This document shows positions 7,711-8,182 of a stretch of DNA of 8,182 bases, piece after piece. The first letter of the stretch is position 1; the number at the start of each line of letters is the position of its first letter. This DNA is from Pseudomonadota bacterium (GTDB taxonomy: Bacteria; Pseudomonadota; Alphaproteobacteria; Rhodospirillales; Casp-alpha2). The DNA is taken from contig JAQBZY010000044.1 in assembly GCA_027620395.1 (NCBI GenBank), positions 1 to 8,182 on the forward strand, in the 5' to 3' direction. Position numbers and translations under genes: made by a program. The notes beneath the pieces are model-generated. The model was not told the DNA's origin, searched no databases, and saw only the letters and a program-made list of their open reading frames with translations.

Positions 7711-8182
7711 ATGAAAGATATCACACGTATTGGTAGATATTCCTGTTGTGTGTTCGGCGCCGCTCTGCTGCTCCTGGCATCGGTTGCGTCCCCGGTCCAA
7801 GCCGGGGAAACATGCGGCTGCGATGTGCCGGCGTCGACGCTTAACGTCTATGACGGCATTCTCAAAGAAACCACCGTTACCGATCAGGCTGGGCTCCCGT
7901 TCGGCCGGCCGCATCCGCTTGTCGGCAACGATCACGGTGTAGTCGCCGATCAGCCGGCATTCGCGGTGCATTATGAGCCCGAGCTCGGCGGGCCGCTCTG
8001 GGTCGCCTACGTGCTGAATGCCGGTGATCTGGCCAGCCCGCGTCGCCGCACGCAATGCTTCCGTCAGGATCCCCGCTTTCGGGGCATCTCCCGGCCGGGC
8101 TGCGCCGACTACCGCCGCTCCGGTTTCGACCGCGGCCATCTGGTTCCGAGCGCCGACATGACCGGGGGCGAGGCGGCAATGG
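7711..8182 (+). CDS. Secreted DNA/RNA non-specific endonuclease, C-terminus cut by window edge
   Basis: The first 157 residues are present. A signal peptide is clear: basic start (MKDITRIGR), hydrophobic core (about 12-26), and a PVQA-GE cleavage site after residue 31, so the enzyme should be exported. The mature part reaches the hallmark FDRGHLVPSADM, with DRGH at 140-143 and H143 as the expected general base of the NucA/Serratia-type beta-beta-alpha-metal nucleases, which cut DNA and RNA with Mg2+. Upstream, GRPHPLVGNDHGVV and LWVAYVLNAGDL are in keeping with the family's N-terminal strand region, and C35 and C37 with further cysteines may form disulfides. The metal-binding asparagine helix lies beyond the edge. 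The ATG has no Shine-Dalgarno; TAAAAT (7700-7705) would place the transcript start at the ATG. Likely roles are nucleic acid scavenging or periplasmic/extracellular nuclease activity. Confidence 0.9.
   Translation, partial: MKDITRIGRYSCCVFGAALLLLASVASPVQAGETCGCDVPASTLNVYDGILKETTVTDQAGLPFGRPHPLVGNDHGVVADQPAFAVHYEPELGGPLWVAYVLNAGDLASPRRRTQCFRQDPRFRGISRPGCADYRRSGFDRGHLVPSADMTGGEAAM

Overview
The window is GC-rich, compact bacterial DNA that looks alphaproteobacterial, probably Rhodospirillales-like. The pointers are high G+C at third codon positions, the order small HIG1-type membrane protein / PduO-type cobalamin adenosyltransferase / etfB / etfA, a long-form (class II) LeuA, and an intergenic TTCGAGAC...CCTCAGGATGAGG hairpin repeat of a kind I associate with this class. 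The assignment rests on gene order and resemblance, not on a search.

Left part (1-2220, all minus strand, read right to left): a HIG1/twin-transmembrane protein, an ATP:cob(I)alamin adenosyltransferase 4 bases after it, then, after a 196-base gap with its own candidate promoter, the electron transfer flavoprotein genes etfB and etfA. etfA overlaps the etfB stop by one base and runs off the left edge. Together these serve acyl-CoA oxidation (ETF carries electrons from acyl-CoA dehydrogenases to the quinone pool) and adenosylcobalamin supply.

Middle part (2221-5238): a plus-strand CmcJ/NvfI-type oxidoreductase converges with a minus-strand GFA-type zinc protein (6 bases between stops). That gene diverges from a plus-strand MmgE/PrpD family protein. 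The genes encode enzyme families often met in accessory or catabolic metabolism, but no shared pathway can be read from the sequence. Downstream of the PrpD-like gene lies a pair of inverted REP-like elements (5106-5212) with four perfect small hairpins.

Right part (5239-8182): leuA (2-isopropylmalate synthase, first committed step of leucine biosynthesis) on the minus strand is followed by a small conserved-looking protein of unknown function. A 448-base region rich in hairpins separates leuA from a divergent plus-strand gene for a secreted DNA/RNA non-specific endonuclease, cut by the right edge just after its DRGH catalytic motif.

I do not see a new multi-gene system here. The items most worth checking are non-coding: a perfect 17-base palindrome overlapping the etfB -35 box, two genes that may start as leaderless mRNAs, the inverted REP-like pair, and the structured region upstream of leuA.
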